Positions 1 through 11,117 of a DNA stretch of 64,000 bases are shown in pieces. The notes below the pieces were generated by a model. It was not told the DNA's origin and did not search any database. It worked only from the letters and a program-made list of their open reading frames with translations. The first letter of the stretch is position 1, and each line of letters starts with the position of its first letter. The DNA comes from Beta vulgaris subsp. vulgaris (Eukaryota > Streptophyta > Magnoliopsida > Caryophyllales > Amaranthaceae), in the NCBI RefSeq assembly GCF_026745355.1, contig NC_079207.1:19162920-19226919 (forward strand), in the 5' to 3' direction. A program made the position numbers and the translations under genes.

Positions 1-639
1 GTGCCGATAGTTTGGATCTTGAGGAGTTAGGTTTGGACGAGAACTTAAAACTGATGTCTAAAGCTCCTAACGATCCCATCTTCAATTACGACACCATCCA
101 TGGCCTTACTGGAGGTCTACGCAGTGCCGACCGTGGTCGTGGTGGCCGCACTGCCGGCCATTTTATTTGCCGTGCTTGGCGGACCCGAGGTCGAGTCACT
201 GGTGGGGGAATCATACTTCTTCCCGGCCAGTGGTTCAAGTCCCGATCAACCGCGGCGGTGGCAGTGTTAGCCGCAGGCGCCCTCGAGATCCCGAAGTGGA
301 AAGTCCCCACAAATGACCTACTGTCGTGGTCGCTGCTGCGTCCGAGACGCTAATTATGAGCTCTAACGTCCACATTAGGATTCTCTTGTCCGGGACTCCA
401 CCCCTCATATTCTTCGAACATCTACTCTTGATGCTGCTATTAGTAGTATTGGTACGGCATTGGAGTCTGGCTCATCCATGCGCCATAGAATCTACGAAAT
501 TCTTAGCGCTCCGAACTTTCTTTCAGATCTGGGCCCGATAATTTTTTTTCTCGGGTCCATGAATGGATTGAAAAGAAAGAGGTAACCCTCTGCGTTATCG
601 TTAAGTCCGCCTTCTCTCGCCCCTACTACTCCGGGACAA
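1..639 (+). pseudogene. Possible upstream part of the Tat antisense ORF
   Basis: This stretch has plus-strand frames of 60-110 codons with no domain that I recognise. The first (12-353) begins like a normal protein and then turns into a proline/arginine-rich tail typical of a shifted frame. Because it leads directly into the better preserved coding block at 640-1490 on the same strand, I read it as the decayed 5' part of the same antisense gene. This is inference from position only. Confidence 0.35.
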
Positions 640-1490
640 TTGTACCGGCCGAGTTGGGATGTGAGGGAGGATGCGTCTTTATATGCAGATATTCTTACTA
701 ATGGCGGCACCATGGGTTACCATCTTATTAAAGGCCTTCAACTGCCGATTGATTATCCGGCAGATAAGCTGGTGGTACCGGTAGCTCAGCTTGCGCATCA
801 CTTAACTGTGGTAAGTTTCTTACCTTCCTTTATCTCTTGTTTTTTTAAATATTTATGCCTTACTTTGCTCTTGTTTTTGCAGGCCAACAACTCTATTGTG
901 GAGCTGATAGAGCGGTATATCCACTATTAATGCTTGGGAAACCTTTGAACAGTTCATCAATTACTATCGGACCAAGCTTGATGTTGTTGAGGCTCGCGCT
1001 AATAAGCTGCAGTCAAACTTGACTGCTGAGAAGGCGGTCAAGGCCAAGACGGAGACGGAGTTGGTGGATCTCCACGAAAGGCCGATAAGCTGCAGGAGGC
1101 CAAAAGCAAACGGGATGAATTGGAACTAGCCTTGAAGACTGCTAAGGAGGAGGCGGTTGTTGCTATTGAAAAGGCAAAGTCTGAATTCTCGTTGTAGCAA
1201 ATTTCAAGAAATCTGATGAATTCTTCCGACTCTTGGGGGACAGGTACGACGGAGGATGGGTGTCCGCGAAGAGATGCATCTGCCACACTTACACATCCTT
1301 GGACTGGGAGCAAATGGAGGTCGCCTTTGCTGAAGGCACTTATACATGTCCTCTTAAATCTGAACCCTTCATTTGTTCTGAGGACGTGATTGCTAACCTC
1401 CTCCCTACCATTGCACATGAAGAAGCGCCTCCCTCCTGAAAATTTTGGCATTGATGTCGAGGCTCCTCCGTGGCTTCTAACAACTGTTAA
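640..1490 (+). pseudogene. Antisense extra ORF of the Tat element, with one intron
   Basis: The strand is opposite to the gag-pol remnant. The first block (640-810) has a clean frame up to a textbook donor (GTAAGT at 811). The intron is 811-882, ending in a T-rich tract and TTTTTGCAG, and the frame resumes at 883. After frameshifts near 925 and 1075 the frame is rich in K/E/A/L heptads (about 950-1195), a likely coiled coil. It is followed by a conserved-looking tail with the segment DRYDGGWVSAKR near 1240, ending near 1490. Antisense ORFs located 3' of pol are described for Tat/Retand-type elements; their role is not known to me. Function here is not assignable, and the copy is non-functional because of the frameshifts. 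Confidence 0.55.
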
Positions 1491-1799
1491 CTTGTAGCTT
1501 CGAATATTTGTAATTTTTTAAATGCAACCCATTATGGCATGTAACTTGATATTTTATAATTGTAATTTACTGTTACGAATTTGTAAGTGCCTTTTTTGAT
1601 GGATGCCTATGTTTTTTGGCATGTAGTTGGCCGTCGTGCCAATATTTCGTAATATATAATGTTGTATTATTCATTTTCGTCTCTTTTCGTTAAAAAAAAA
1701 AGAAATTTACGCAAGTTTTGAAAATTTTAGGCCACGAATAACTTCTGCAATGTTAGGCCGCGAATAACTTTTGCAATGTTAGGCCACAAATAACCTTTT
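1491..1799. other. Non-coding spacer of the Tat element
   Basis: AT-rich sequence after the antisense ORF, probably its 3' untranslated part, followed near 1735-1795 by a short sequence repeated two or three times (GGCCACGAATAACTTTTGCAA and variants). No coding frame is visible. Confidence 0.4.
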
Positions 1800-2160
1800 A
1801 TCCTGTTATATGGTAAATTTTATACTGGGCTTGTTATATGGCCGTTATCACGCTTTAGCCTGTTATATGGCTGAATTTTATACTGGGCCTGTTATATGGC
1901 CAACATTTGTATTAGGCCTGTTATACGGCCATTATCGTACTTAAGCATGTCATGTGGCCAATATATGTACTAGGCCTGTTATGTGGTTGTTATCGTACTT
2001 AAGCATGTCATGTGGCCAATGTTTGTACTAGGCCTATTATATGTCCGTTATTGTACTTAAGCCTGTCATTTGGCCAATATATGTACTAGGCCTGTTATAT
2101 GGTCGTTATCGTACATAAGCCTGTCATTTGGCCAATATTTGTACTAGGCTTGTTATAAAG
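1800..2160. repeat. Degenerate 58-bp tandem repeat in the Tat 3' region
   Basis: The motif TAGGCCTGTTATATGG alternates with TTAAGC(A/C)TGTCATNTGGCC, giving a unit of about 58 bp in at least four copies (best between 1915 and 2150). Diverged half units occur from 1800. Tandem arrays between pol and the 3' LTR are a known property of Tat elements and can seed satellites. Confidence 0.75.
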
Positions 2161-2309
2161 CGCACTTACTATATTGCATAGCGTATTTAGGAATAGCAAA
2201 GTGATTATTGCATAAAAATAACAAGCTGATTCTAAGATGGATGGAACGCTCGCGAACATTTGTATTATTTATATGACAAAGGTGGCTCTTGGCCAATTAC
2301 ATATCGGAC

Positions 2310-3291
2310 TCAGACATAATACTTTTTTAGGACTCTAGCATTCCAACAATTCTTAAGCTCTTTAGCTTCCCTTCCTTTCAAAATAGAGGAAACTGGAGCA
2401 AGCTTCTTGGCTATGGTGTAGGGCCCTTCCCAATTAGCAGTTAGCTTTCCCTCTGAATGTGCTTTGCCTGTGGCAGCCATTCTTCGTAAGACTAAATCAC
2501 CAACTTTTAGCGGCCTTTCTAGCACTCTTCTATTATAGGCTTTGCTTATTCTATCTTTGTATGCTATCGCTTTCAGCTCTGCCAAGAGTCTTACTTCTGG
2601 GAGGAAATCTAGATTTTCTATGAGTGCCTGATCATTCTATGCTAAGTTCTTGTATTTTTATCCGGTATGAGGGTAACCCTACCTCCACCGGCAATGCTGC
2701 CTGCACCGAAAGCCAGTTTAAAAGGACTCTCTCCCGTCACTTCCTTTTCAGTCGTCCTGTTCGCCCATAGTACAGCTGGTACCATCTCGGCCATCTGCCC
2801 TTGAATTCATCCAATTTTTTCTTCAAAGCATTCAATATTTGCTTGTTGGCGGCTTCTTATTGCCCGTTGCTCTGAGGGTGGCAGACTGTTGTGTAGGCAA
2901 ATTTAACCCTGAAGTCCGTCAGGAAAGCTTGTATGGGACTACAGTCGAACTGGACGTCGTGATCAAAAACAATGGCCATAAGGATTCCAAATTTGGTCAT
3001 GATGTTATGCTAGATAAACTTTCGGACCTGGTTTTCCTTAATTTTTGTCATCGGCTCCGCTTCTATCCATTTCGTAAAATAATCAATCCCTACTATCAGA
3101 AATCGTCTACCTCTTGTCGCGACCGTGAATGGTCCCAGAATGTCCATCCCCCACTGGGAAAACGGTATTGGACATTTGGCGGGTATGTTAATTACAGCAG
3201 CGAACGTTTGGCATTTGTCACATTTCTTCATATAACTCTGAGCATCCACTAACATACTTGGCCAACAGAAACCAGCTCTCAGTGCCTTCAA
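2310..3291 (-). pseudogene. Tat integrase remnant
   Basis: Two separated pieces. The part at 3291-3010 holds the zinc-binding region (C..C pair in KKCDKCQTF) and the start of the catalytic core with the first aspartate in GMDILGPF. The part at 2585-2310 is the C-terminal domain with WEGPY and the closing NARVLKKYY, a typical end of plant Tat integrases. The core between them (about 2590-3000) is frameshifted but still shows a segment near 2760-2690 resembling the usual ESPFKLAFG region. Stops and indels make it inactive. Confidence 0.85.
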
Positions 3292-3782
3292 TGCCAGAAC
3301 TTTTCCTCCTATATGGTTACCATAAACGCTCTCATGTATCTCCTCTATGATCTTCGCGAATTCTCTGGCCGTTGCACATTTCAGTAATGGTAGGCTGAAA
3401 GATTTTTTTATATAGCTCCCCTTGATATATTATGTACCAGCTTGCGTGTCGCTTCAGTTTCTTCGCGGACATTTGATCCTTGGGAAGTGTCCCTGTTAGC
3501 TTATACTCTACTAGCTCATTGAACCATTGATACTGTTGACGGTCACTGTTTTCTCTGTGATACTTTTTCTCTTAAGATATCCACTGTGACAGTTCTCTCA
3601 ATGCTAAACAAGTCTGAGCTAGCAAATTTTGATAATGCGTCCGCTTTCACGTTCTCGGCTCTAGGAATGGCTTGTATTTCAAACTACTCTAACTGAGCAA
3701 CCATTTCCTTAGCTTTCTCAACATATTTCTGCATATTGGCCTCTCTAACTTCGAATTCTCCTTTGAGTTGACCACTCACCAA

Positions 3783-4127
3783 CTATGAGTCCGTTTTCAA
3801 AGATACATTTTTTGCTCCTACCGCTATGCATATTCTGAGACCAACGATGGCTGCCTCATACTTAGCTTCGTTGTTTGACGTCGGGAATGCGAACTTTATG
3901 TAGTACTCATAAGTATTTCCTTCCAGACTTGTCATTATAATCCCAGCTCCTACTTCGCTTACTGTTGAAGATCCATCTATCTCCAACAGCCAAGTTTTCT
4001 TTTCTTTTATCTCTTCTTCTTCGTATGAGGCTTCTACGATGAAGTCCACTAACGCTTGTGCTTTAATAGCGGTTCTTGGTTTGTATTGAATGTCATATTC
4101 CGATAACTCCACGGCCCATTTCAACAA
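3783..4127 (-). pseudogene. Second (archaeal-type) RNase H of the Tat element
   Basis: A 114-codon open stretch starts with the linker from the first RNase H (KALVDFI-like) and contains EIDGSS with the first catalytic aspartate, then GAGI, NNEAKYEA with the catalytic glutamate, and a final LKTDS with a second aspartate. This order matches the additional RNase H found between RT-RH and integrase only in Tat elements, so it is the main evidence for lineage. It is cut by a stop just after the last motif; its continuation towards integrase (3782-3300) is frameshifted. Confidence 0.8.
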
Positions 4128-4735
4128 GCGGCCTGAACTATTAATCTTCTGTAAAGCTTTTTCTAATGGCTGATTTGTTAAAACTTTGATGGGATGACAT
4201 CAAAGTAAGGCCTGCGCTCCATGACCGCTATAACGGCTACCAACGCCATCTTCTCCACCAACTAGTAGCGACTTTCCGGTCCATTGAGTCTGTGGCTGAT
4301 GAAGTATACAGGTTGCTGCCTTTTTTCTTTTTCCACCAATAACACGGCCGCGACCGTTTTGGGAGAGATCGAGATATACAACTGCAATGTATCCCCTGTC
4401 TCAGGCCTTGTAATGGTTGGTAGATTTTTCAAATGTTCTTTTACTGCTGAGAAGGCTTCGCTTTGCTCTTTTCCCCACTCAAACATCTTGTTTCCCCTCA
4501 ACAGTGCGAAGAAAGGTAGGGATTTATCAGCTGATTTCGAGATAAATCGAGTCAAGGCCGCCATTCTCCCTGTCAGCTAGCCTCTATATGTTTTTAACGC
4601 TCTTTGGCTCAGGCAGGTCCATGATTGCACGAACTTTATCTGGATTCGCGTCTGTACCCCTCTTACTCACCATGAAACCCAAAAACTTCCCGGCCCTTAC
4701 TCCAAAGACACAATTGTTTGGGTTAGCTTCATTTT
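4128..4735 (-). pseudogene. C-terminal reverse transcriptase and first RNase H of the Tat element
   Basis: Continues the reverse transcriptase that is interrupted at the LINE insertion. The minus-strand frame enters with NPNNCVFGV and GKFLGFMVSKRG (thumb), then LTRFISKSADKSLPFF (connection) and the RNase H start with LYISISPKTVAAVLL. In place of the usual catalytic aspartate context it reads LYIS, so this RNase H may already be inactive. The frame changes near 4580, at a stop. Confidence 0.8.
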
Positions 4736-6981
4736 TTTTTTTTTTTTGGCAATTCAAAATTGTTATTGACAACCAAAAAAAAATTGGGTACAACCTACAG
4801 CATTAGAGTAACAGAATACTCCTAATGCCAACCAAACAAGCCAAAGCAGCTGCTTACAACACTAACATTTGTTTTTGCTTCTCACTACATCTAACAGCAA
4901 TTCTAAAAATGATATTTCTAGCAAGTTGATTAGGATTTACATCTGAATCCCTAAAAAACATGACATTTCTCTGTAACCAGATGGAATACAAGCTCTCTGT
5001 ATACATCATAACAAACAACTTACTACTATCCTTAGTGCTACGAGCTCTTTTGATAGCCAACTCCAGTTCATTTTGAGCAGTTACTTGAGGCTGGATGTTC
5101 ATGTATCTGAGAACCTTGCACCAGACTGTCTTACTGTAAGGACGGTTGAAAAACAAATGCTGCACATTTTCTATATCATTTCCACATAACTTGCACAAGG
5201 GACTCACTTCCCTACTCCATTTACTCACTCTTTCAGCTGTAGCAAGTCTATTTAGCATGGCTAGCCATAGAATAAACTTGCTTTTTGGAGTAGCTTGGTT
5301 ATTACAAACTAACCTTTTCCAGACCACATTGTCATATTTTCTTGGAGAATCTTGTATGCTTTCTTTATGCTAAATTTCCAATGAGTGCTCATTGTCTCCC
5401 AACCTCCACTCCTTACCAACAATTCTCTAGCTTCAAGGATTTTTCTTAGAAGCCATGATGTGTTACTGCTGACAGTATCATTTTCAAGCCTTTGTCTCTT
5501 GATGTAATAAGCATTCACCCATCTAACCCAAAGCTTATCTTGCTTGAAAGCTAGGGCCCAAAGAAGCTTAAGTATTGCTGCTTTATTCCATATTACCATA
5601 TCAGTAACATTTAAGTCTCCTGTACTCTTTGGTTGTTGCAAGAAGTCCCAGGCCACAGGAGCTTTAGAGCTAGTATCAACTGATCCAGTCCATAGAAATG
5701 TTCTACAGGTTAATTCAACAGCCTTTATCAGTTTCTAGGGTAGTGGAAAATTTTGGGCCCAATAATTTTGCATGCTATTGAGAATAGACTTCACCAACTG
5801 TAATCTACCAGCATAAGATAGCAAGTGAGCAACCCAACCTTGTGTTCTTGCTGTGATCTTGTCAATGAGGGGTTTGCACTGAGAAAAGTTTAGTTTTTTT
5901 GCTGCAAGTGGAACTCCAAGGTAGCTAAATGGCAGGGTGCCAATAGGCATCTGAATACTTTCAGCCATCTGATTTGCCTCATCTTGATTTACACCCCCAA
6001 AATAAATACAGCTTTTCTCAATACTTACCTGAAGGCCTGAAGCCTTTGAGAATAGATTGAAAGCTTTCATAATCTTGGTGATGGAGCTTGCATCTGCTCT
6101 AGCAAACATTAGCAGATCATCCGCAAACATGAGATGGGTGAGCTTGATCCTCTCACATTTGGGATGGAAATTAAAATCTGGATCATTACACATAGCACCC
6201 ATGCACCTACTCAGATACTCCATGCTCAATGCAAATAAGAAAGGAGACAATGGGTCTCCTTGTCTTAAACCTTTCTTTGCATCAAAAGGTATAGAAGGAA
6301 CACCATTCAGCAAAATGGAGTAAGACACAGTCTTCACACAGGCCATAATCCACCCAATAAAGATACTAGGAAAGCCTAATTCTTTGAGCATACTTTCAAG
6401 AAAAACCCATTCAACAGAATCATAAGCTTTCTTAATATCTATTTTTATCACACACCTAGGAGAAATATGTCTTCTACTATAGCTTCTTATAAGTTCAGTA
6501 GCTAAGAGAATATTATCACCAATATTTCTCTCTGGAATGAAACCTGTTTGAGCACTATCTACCACCTCTGTAATCACAGCTTGCAGTCTCTTTGTCAGGA
6601 TTTTTGATATTATTTTGTATAGAGTAGAACAACAGGCAATGGGTCTATAATCTCTAGCATATTGTGCATCATCAATTTTAGGTATCATTGTTACAGCAGT
6701 ACAATTCACAGGTTTATGCATGAAACCATTATCAAACTACTTCATTATACCTGCATATGCCTCATGCTTGATCACCAGCCAACTTTTCTTGAACAAAACT
6801 GAGTTAAATCCATCTAACCCAGGAGCCTTTGCATCATCAATAGCAGCCGAAGCTTGGTCAATCTCCTGTGTGGTGATTGGTTGCACTAATTGCTCACAAG
6901 CAGTAGCACTTAGTTTAACCCCAGCTCTCACTATGTTCAGATTTATTGCCTCCAGTTGATTTGAATTTGTGCCTAACAATC
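4736..6981 (-). mobile_element. 5'-truncated L1-type LINE inserted in the Tat reverse transcriptase
   Basis: The flanks 4722-4735 and 6982-6995 are an identical 14-bp duplication, GTTAGCTTCATTTT. A T-run at the left edge is the poly(A) tail of a minus-strand element. Removing one duplication rejoins the Tat reverse transcriptase between RKYKMKL and NPNNCVFGV. The element lacks ORF1 and the endonuclease: it begins just before the RT domain, as in aborted reverse transcription. Confidence 0.93.
4854..6979 (-). pseudogene. LINE ORF2 fragment: reverse transcriptase plus zinc-knuckle tail
   Basis: The longest open stretch is 328 codons (6721-5735). It contains RPIACCSTLYKIISK, KAYDSVEW, GLRQGDPLSPFLF and the catalytic FADD at about 6116-6127, then LSYAGRLQLVKS. 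The C-terminal part (5327-4854) has the zf-RVT type pattern PLCKLCGNDIENVQHLFF. In-frame stops near 6735 and 5735 and a frameshift near 5318 inactivate it. It was a non-LTR reverse transcriptase acting by target-primed reverse transcription. The preservation suggests moderate age. Confidence 0.9.
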
Positions 6982-6995
6982 GTTAGCTTCATTTT

Positions 6996-7680
6996 GTACT
7001 TTCTCAACGTACTAAAGGTTTCTTCAAGTTTGTTTAAATGCTCGCAGTCCATTTTTCTTTTCACAATGGAGTCATCCACATATACCTTTGTGTTTCTCCC
7101 CTTCTGGTCCGCGAACACCTTATCGACTAGCTTCTGATATGTGGCTCCTGCATTTCTGAGTTCAAATAGCATTGCCTTGAAATTATATACCCTGCAGTCT
7201 GTTATGAACCTTGTTTTTCTTCTGTCGGTATCCAGCAAGCTCATCTGGTGGTACCCTGACAATGCATCCATGAAGCTCAACAATGCATACCCGCTAGTGG
7301 AGTCTACCAGTTGATCTATTTTTGATAGAGGATAGGAGTCTTTTGGGAAGGCTATGTTCAGAATTGTGAAGTCCACACATATCCTTCATTAGCCATTAGC
7401 TTTTTTACCTTTAAGACATTGGCCAACCACTCCGGATAATCACACGACTCAATGAAGTCGACCACCAACAACTTGTCTATTTTCTCTTTAATGGCCTTGT
7501 TTTTTCGGTGGAAAAAGCTCTCTTTTTTTTTGCTTGATAGAGCAAACTCCACTGTTGATGTTCAGACGATGCACCATCACGGCTGGGTCTATTCCCGGCA
7601 TCTTATCCGCCGAGAACGTGAAGATGTCAGCATTTTCTCGAACGAGAGTCCCTAGGTTGACTCTGACCTCTGGGTCCATG
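6996..7680 (-). pseudogene. N-terminal reverse transcriptase of the Tat element
   Basis: Minus-strand frames carry MPGIDPAVMVHRLN and NKAIKEKIDKLL with YPEWLANV (fingers), then FPKDSYPLSKIDQLVDSTSG and LLSFMDALSGYHQM, and the catalytic VYVDD at about 7070-7084. It breaks at a frameshift near 7370 and is interrupted by the LINE at 6981. The continuation lies at 4735. Confidence 0.88.
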
Positions 7681-7730
7681 TCCGTCCCGACAGCGACCGT
7701 CCTTGTCCGTCCCGACAGCGACCGTCCTTG
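7681..7730. repeat. Tandem duplication of about 25 bp
   Basis: The segment TCCGTCCCGACAGCGACCG and its next few bases occur twice back to back, at about 7681-7705 and 7706-7730, upstream of the Tat RT. It looks like a local replication slip in the protease-RT linker. Confidence 0.85.
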
Positions 7731-8164
7731 TCATGTCATCGGCTAACATCTCTTGCTTTGTCTCCCCATCAAGCTTGGTCTCGGCATATTATCAGGTCGA
7801 GACTCCAAATCCTACATGGAGATCTCCATCATTTCTTCTTCTTCCTCATCAGGTTTCACCTCTTGCGCTTGAGCTTTTCTCTGAGCTCTCTTCTATTTTC
7901 GCATTGGTGGACTCAAGGCTTCCACTGGAATTCTTCTGGCAGGTTGCTTTAAGGCTGTAAGGTAGCATGACCTATCCATCTCCTGATTCCCTTTCAACTT
8001 TGTTGTCGTCCCTCCGTTAGAGACGTACAACATTGTTAAGTGATATGTAGAACCAACTCCTTGAACATCATGGATGAAAATTAAAAGGACGTCCTATTAT
8101 AGTATTGTGCACTCCCGATACATCTAGTACTAGGAATTTCATCAAGACATCCCTGGCCTCCTCA
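7731..8164 (-). pseudogene. Tat protease C-terminal remnant and linker to RT
   Basis: Reading leftward from 8164, the minus strand has FLVLDVSGVHNTIIGRPF, the usual end of a plant gypsy aspartic protease (ILGRP motif). A decayed linker follows in which HLTMLYVSNG and CYLTALK-like pieces are recognisable in different frames. The catalytic DTG part would lie upstream but is replaced by the CACTA end at 8165. Confidence 0.65.
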
Positions 8165-8400
8165 CACTAGTAGAATAATTGTTGCGGCTGAATTGCTGCG
8201 GTTTTACCTATACGCAGCCACGTCAAAAGAAAAGAATAAATCGACAATAAACTTATGTTGCGGTTCCCAACCAAAACTACAGCAATAGATATCAACGGGA
8301 CAATTTTTCAAATTTGGTTGACTAGTTTGACCAGCTCTATTGCTGCGGTTTTTTGAAGAGACCGCAACAAGTTCTTTTTTCTTTTAAGATATCACGTGAT
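8165..8400 (+). mobile_element. Left end fragment of a CACTA element (family A)
   Basis: It begins CACTAGTAGAATAATTG and continues with the same subterminal motifs (TTGCTGCGG/CCGCAGCAA) and the same GTCAAAAGAAAAGAATAAA-like stretch as the complete copies at 9651 and 14831. Similarity fades after about 8400 into a CT-rich tract. No matching right end was found before the LINE remnant at 9290, so this copy is truncated or rearranged. Confidence 0.75.
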
Positions 8401-9289
8401 ACCTATTTTTCCTCTTTCCTCTCTCCTCTCTCCTCTCCCCTCTCCTTCTCCTCCCTCAAACTCAATCAGAAGACTAATGCTCTTCTTCAATGGCGTCTAA
8501 AATTTCAGTGAAGAGTAAGAAGACGTCTCTAAATTTGCTTCAGCCGTCCCCAAAACGTTCCCATCAAGAAACCCTAGCCGTACACAAATAACTCAGCGTC
8601 CCCATTTTTCAGAGACGCGCCAGGGACGTATTTTCGGCATCCCCGTACCGTCCCCGTCCCTGGTAGGGGAAACGACACCCTGGAGAAGTACCCGTGCTTC
8701 ACAAAATTGTAATATGTTTTACTATATAAGTCAAGTGGAGTTATGGTGTCCCCGGCCCCTATGAAAAGTCTTTTGTGTTCTTAACTAAATATATAATTGC
8801 ATATTCAGCTTTTCTACAATTATATCATTTCCATATTTAAAGATGTGATCATGGTGTGTATTGGTGTTTCCTTAAAGTTCCAATAATAAACTAAATAAGC
8901 ATTAATAAACTAACTTGACATAATGAGAAAATTGTTACTCAAAAAAAAAACTTTTACAAATTTAATTTGACTATAAGACTTTACATTTAAATGTTCATCA
9001 CAATTTCTAAATACTTTATAAATTACATTAGTCTATACTGTAATGATTATAAATTACACTTTGAAAATTATATTTTCAATGAAATTTAAGAACAAACCCA
9101 ACCAATCAATGTACTCATTGCGTGAATAGAAGGCTAGTAAGTCTATAATAACTAAGCTCATTTTTTCCAAATTGAGCTAGGTTCTATGTGATTCCATTGG
9201 TCCTAATTAGGGTACATTATCACTGGCATAAGCATCATCATAACATCTTGCTATGCCAAGATATAGTGATGATATTCATTTGAAGAAGT
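8401..9289. other. Non-coding, partly CT-rich DNA
   Basis: 8400-8465 is a TCTCC-rich tract that may still belong to the interior of the truncated CACTA copy, since the full copies also have CT-rich interiors. 8560-8700 contains several short GTCCCCGT runs. The rest is AT-rich with no frame, repeat ends or RNA gene that I can support. Confidence 0.4.
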
Positions 9290-9650
9290 AATTAAGTCCA
9301 TGGAGTTCTGATGAGAATTGATTTAAAGAAGGCATATGATTCCATAGGGTGACAGTTTGTGGAAGATTTGATGATTGCTCTCAAATTTCCCACTCATTTC
9401 ATATATGTGTGCTTGCTTGTATAACTACTCCTAGATTCACATAGCTGATTAATGGAAGTTTAGAAGGGTTCCCTACTAATAGAGACTTGAGACAGGAAGA
9501 CCCCATTTCTCCTCTCTTGTTTGTTTGTTGTATGGACTAACTATCCAAAATATTTTCTATATTGGGTAGTTGCAAGAGTTCACTTTTTTTTTTTTGCTAA
9601 TGATTTGCTTCTTTTTTGTAAAGGAGACGTAAGTCTGCCTATCTGATTTG

Positions 9651-11117
9651 CACTAGTAGAATAAATGCTATTTGCTGCGGTGGTATTGCTGCGGTTTTAC
9701 CCATACGCAGCAATATATCACGTAAAAAGAAAAGAAAAAACAAAAAATAACCATATTGTTGCGGTTTCGGCCGAAAACCGCAGCAATATATTTTCAACGG
9801 GATTTTTTTGAAACTTTTTGACTATTTGACCAAATATATTGCTGCGGTTTCTAGAAAGAACCGCAGCAATATATTAAAATAACATTAAAAAATATTATTT
9901 TAAACCATTGCTGCGGTTCCTAAAAAAACCGCAGCAATATCTTTTTAAAATTATAATAAAACGGCCCAAGTAGGGTTTCCCCTCTCTCTCTCCTCCTCTC
10001 TTCCTCCCATCTTTTTCACGCCTCCTCTCATCTTCTCTCGCTTCTCTCCTCATCTTCCCTCTCTCCTCTAACCCTCTCAGTCACGCCTCCTCTCATCTTC
10101 TCTCTCTTCTCCCCCTCATCTTCTCTCTCTCCTCTATCCCTCTTAGTCACGCCGGACGTCCTTCGAACTCAACGTCGTCTTTCGAAATCGCAAAACTCGC
10201 AAGGTCGACGTTGATTTCGAAAAGTCCCTCGCCAAAATCGCAAGGTCTTTCGACGAGGTCGATGATGATTTCGACGAGGTCGATGTTGATTATCGCAAGG
10301 TCTTTCAACGAGGTCGACCGTTCATTGTTTTCGTTCGGTTTTCGTTCGGTTTTCGTTCATAAGGTCACCAGATTGCTATTTGCTATTTGATTTCATAAGA
10401 TTCGCAAGGTCGACCGTTCATTGCTATTTGCTCACCAGATTCATAAGGTCGCCGTCGCCAGATTCATAGGGTTCAGTTTCGTTCGTTGCTCAACAGTTCG
10501 CCAGACTCAAGTACTGGTTTTGGGTCGCCGGTTGTTGTGTTCCTCCAATTTGTTGGTTGTGTTCATTGTTTTCGAATTTCTACTGTTATTATGTACCGTT
10601 TGTCAATTTTTCAGTTTTAGTTGTAAGTGTTTTTATTTTCATTTTACTTTTTAATTTATTGTATTATTTATGTAACTAGTTTTTTCTATCGTTATATATT
10701 AATAATATTTATATGTCATTTCATTTTCAATTCATATGCAAATTTTGTGGATAGTGGATTTATTTGTTGCCGGATTTTAATTTTCAAATGTGATTCCAAA
10801 ATGAAAAAAAAAATTTTTTTTTTTTGGTTACCAGGACATATTGCTGCGGTTTTGAGCCCAAAACCGCAGCAATAGTTTGACATATTGCTGCGATTTTGGC
10901 CCAAAACTGCAGCAATACTCTCTGTTAAATATGTAATACATAAAAATATTGCTGCGGTTTGGCCTAAAAACCGCAGCAATATTTGTAGATATTGCTGCGG
11001 TTTAAAACCGCAGCAATATTATTAATACCTATTGCTGCCCTCTTAATTGCTGCGCGCCCAAAACCGCAGCAATATGGCACTTTTTAATCGCAGCAAATAG
11101 CATTTATTCTACTAGTG
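9651..11117. mobile_element. Complete non-autonomous CACTA element, family A, copy 1
   Basis: The terminal inverted repeat is 29 bp and near perfect: CACTAGTAGAATAAATGCTA... at the left and its complement ending ...TTCTACTAGTG at 11117. A 3-bp TSD, TTG, lies at 9648-9650 and 11118-11120, the size expected of CACTA. Subterminal regions are packed with ATTGCTGCGGTTTT and its complement. The 1467-bp element has a CT-rich and AT-rich interior and no transposase, so it must be moved in trans. Confidence 0.95.
10840..11065. repeat. Palindromic subterminal repeats of the CACTA element, right end
   Basis: Four successive hairpin-capable pairs, each ATTGCTGCGGTTT followed after 0-8 bases by its complement, occur near 10840, 10881, 10948 and 10989, with a partial pair near 11045. 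Such repeats are the expected binding sites of a TnpA-type protein. Confidence 0.85.

Larger units (their letters stand above)
1..8164 (-). mobile_element. Decayed Ty3/gypsy retrotransposon, Tat lineage, split by a LINE
   Basis: Reading the minus strand from 8164 leftward gives, in order, the end of a protease, reverse transcriptase, RNase H, a second RNase H and integrase. The extra RNase H between RT-RH and integrase is the hallmark of the Tat lineage. The plus strand downstream of integrase carries an antisense ORF, and a tandem-repeat block lies between; both are known in Tat elements. All domains are broken by stops and frameshifts. The 5' part (LTR, gag, most of protease) is missing: the sequence ends abruptly at a CACTA end at 8165. 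The 3' LTR is not recognised and would lie left of the window. The LINE at 4736-6981 is a later insertion. Confidence 0.85.

Noticed and set aside
10840..11065. CRISPR-like regular repeats
   Set aside because: The repeats are inverted pairs inside CACTA ends bounded by TIRs and TSDs, with irregular spacing, in a plant genome.
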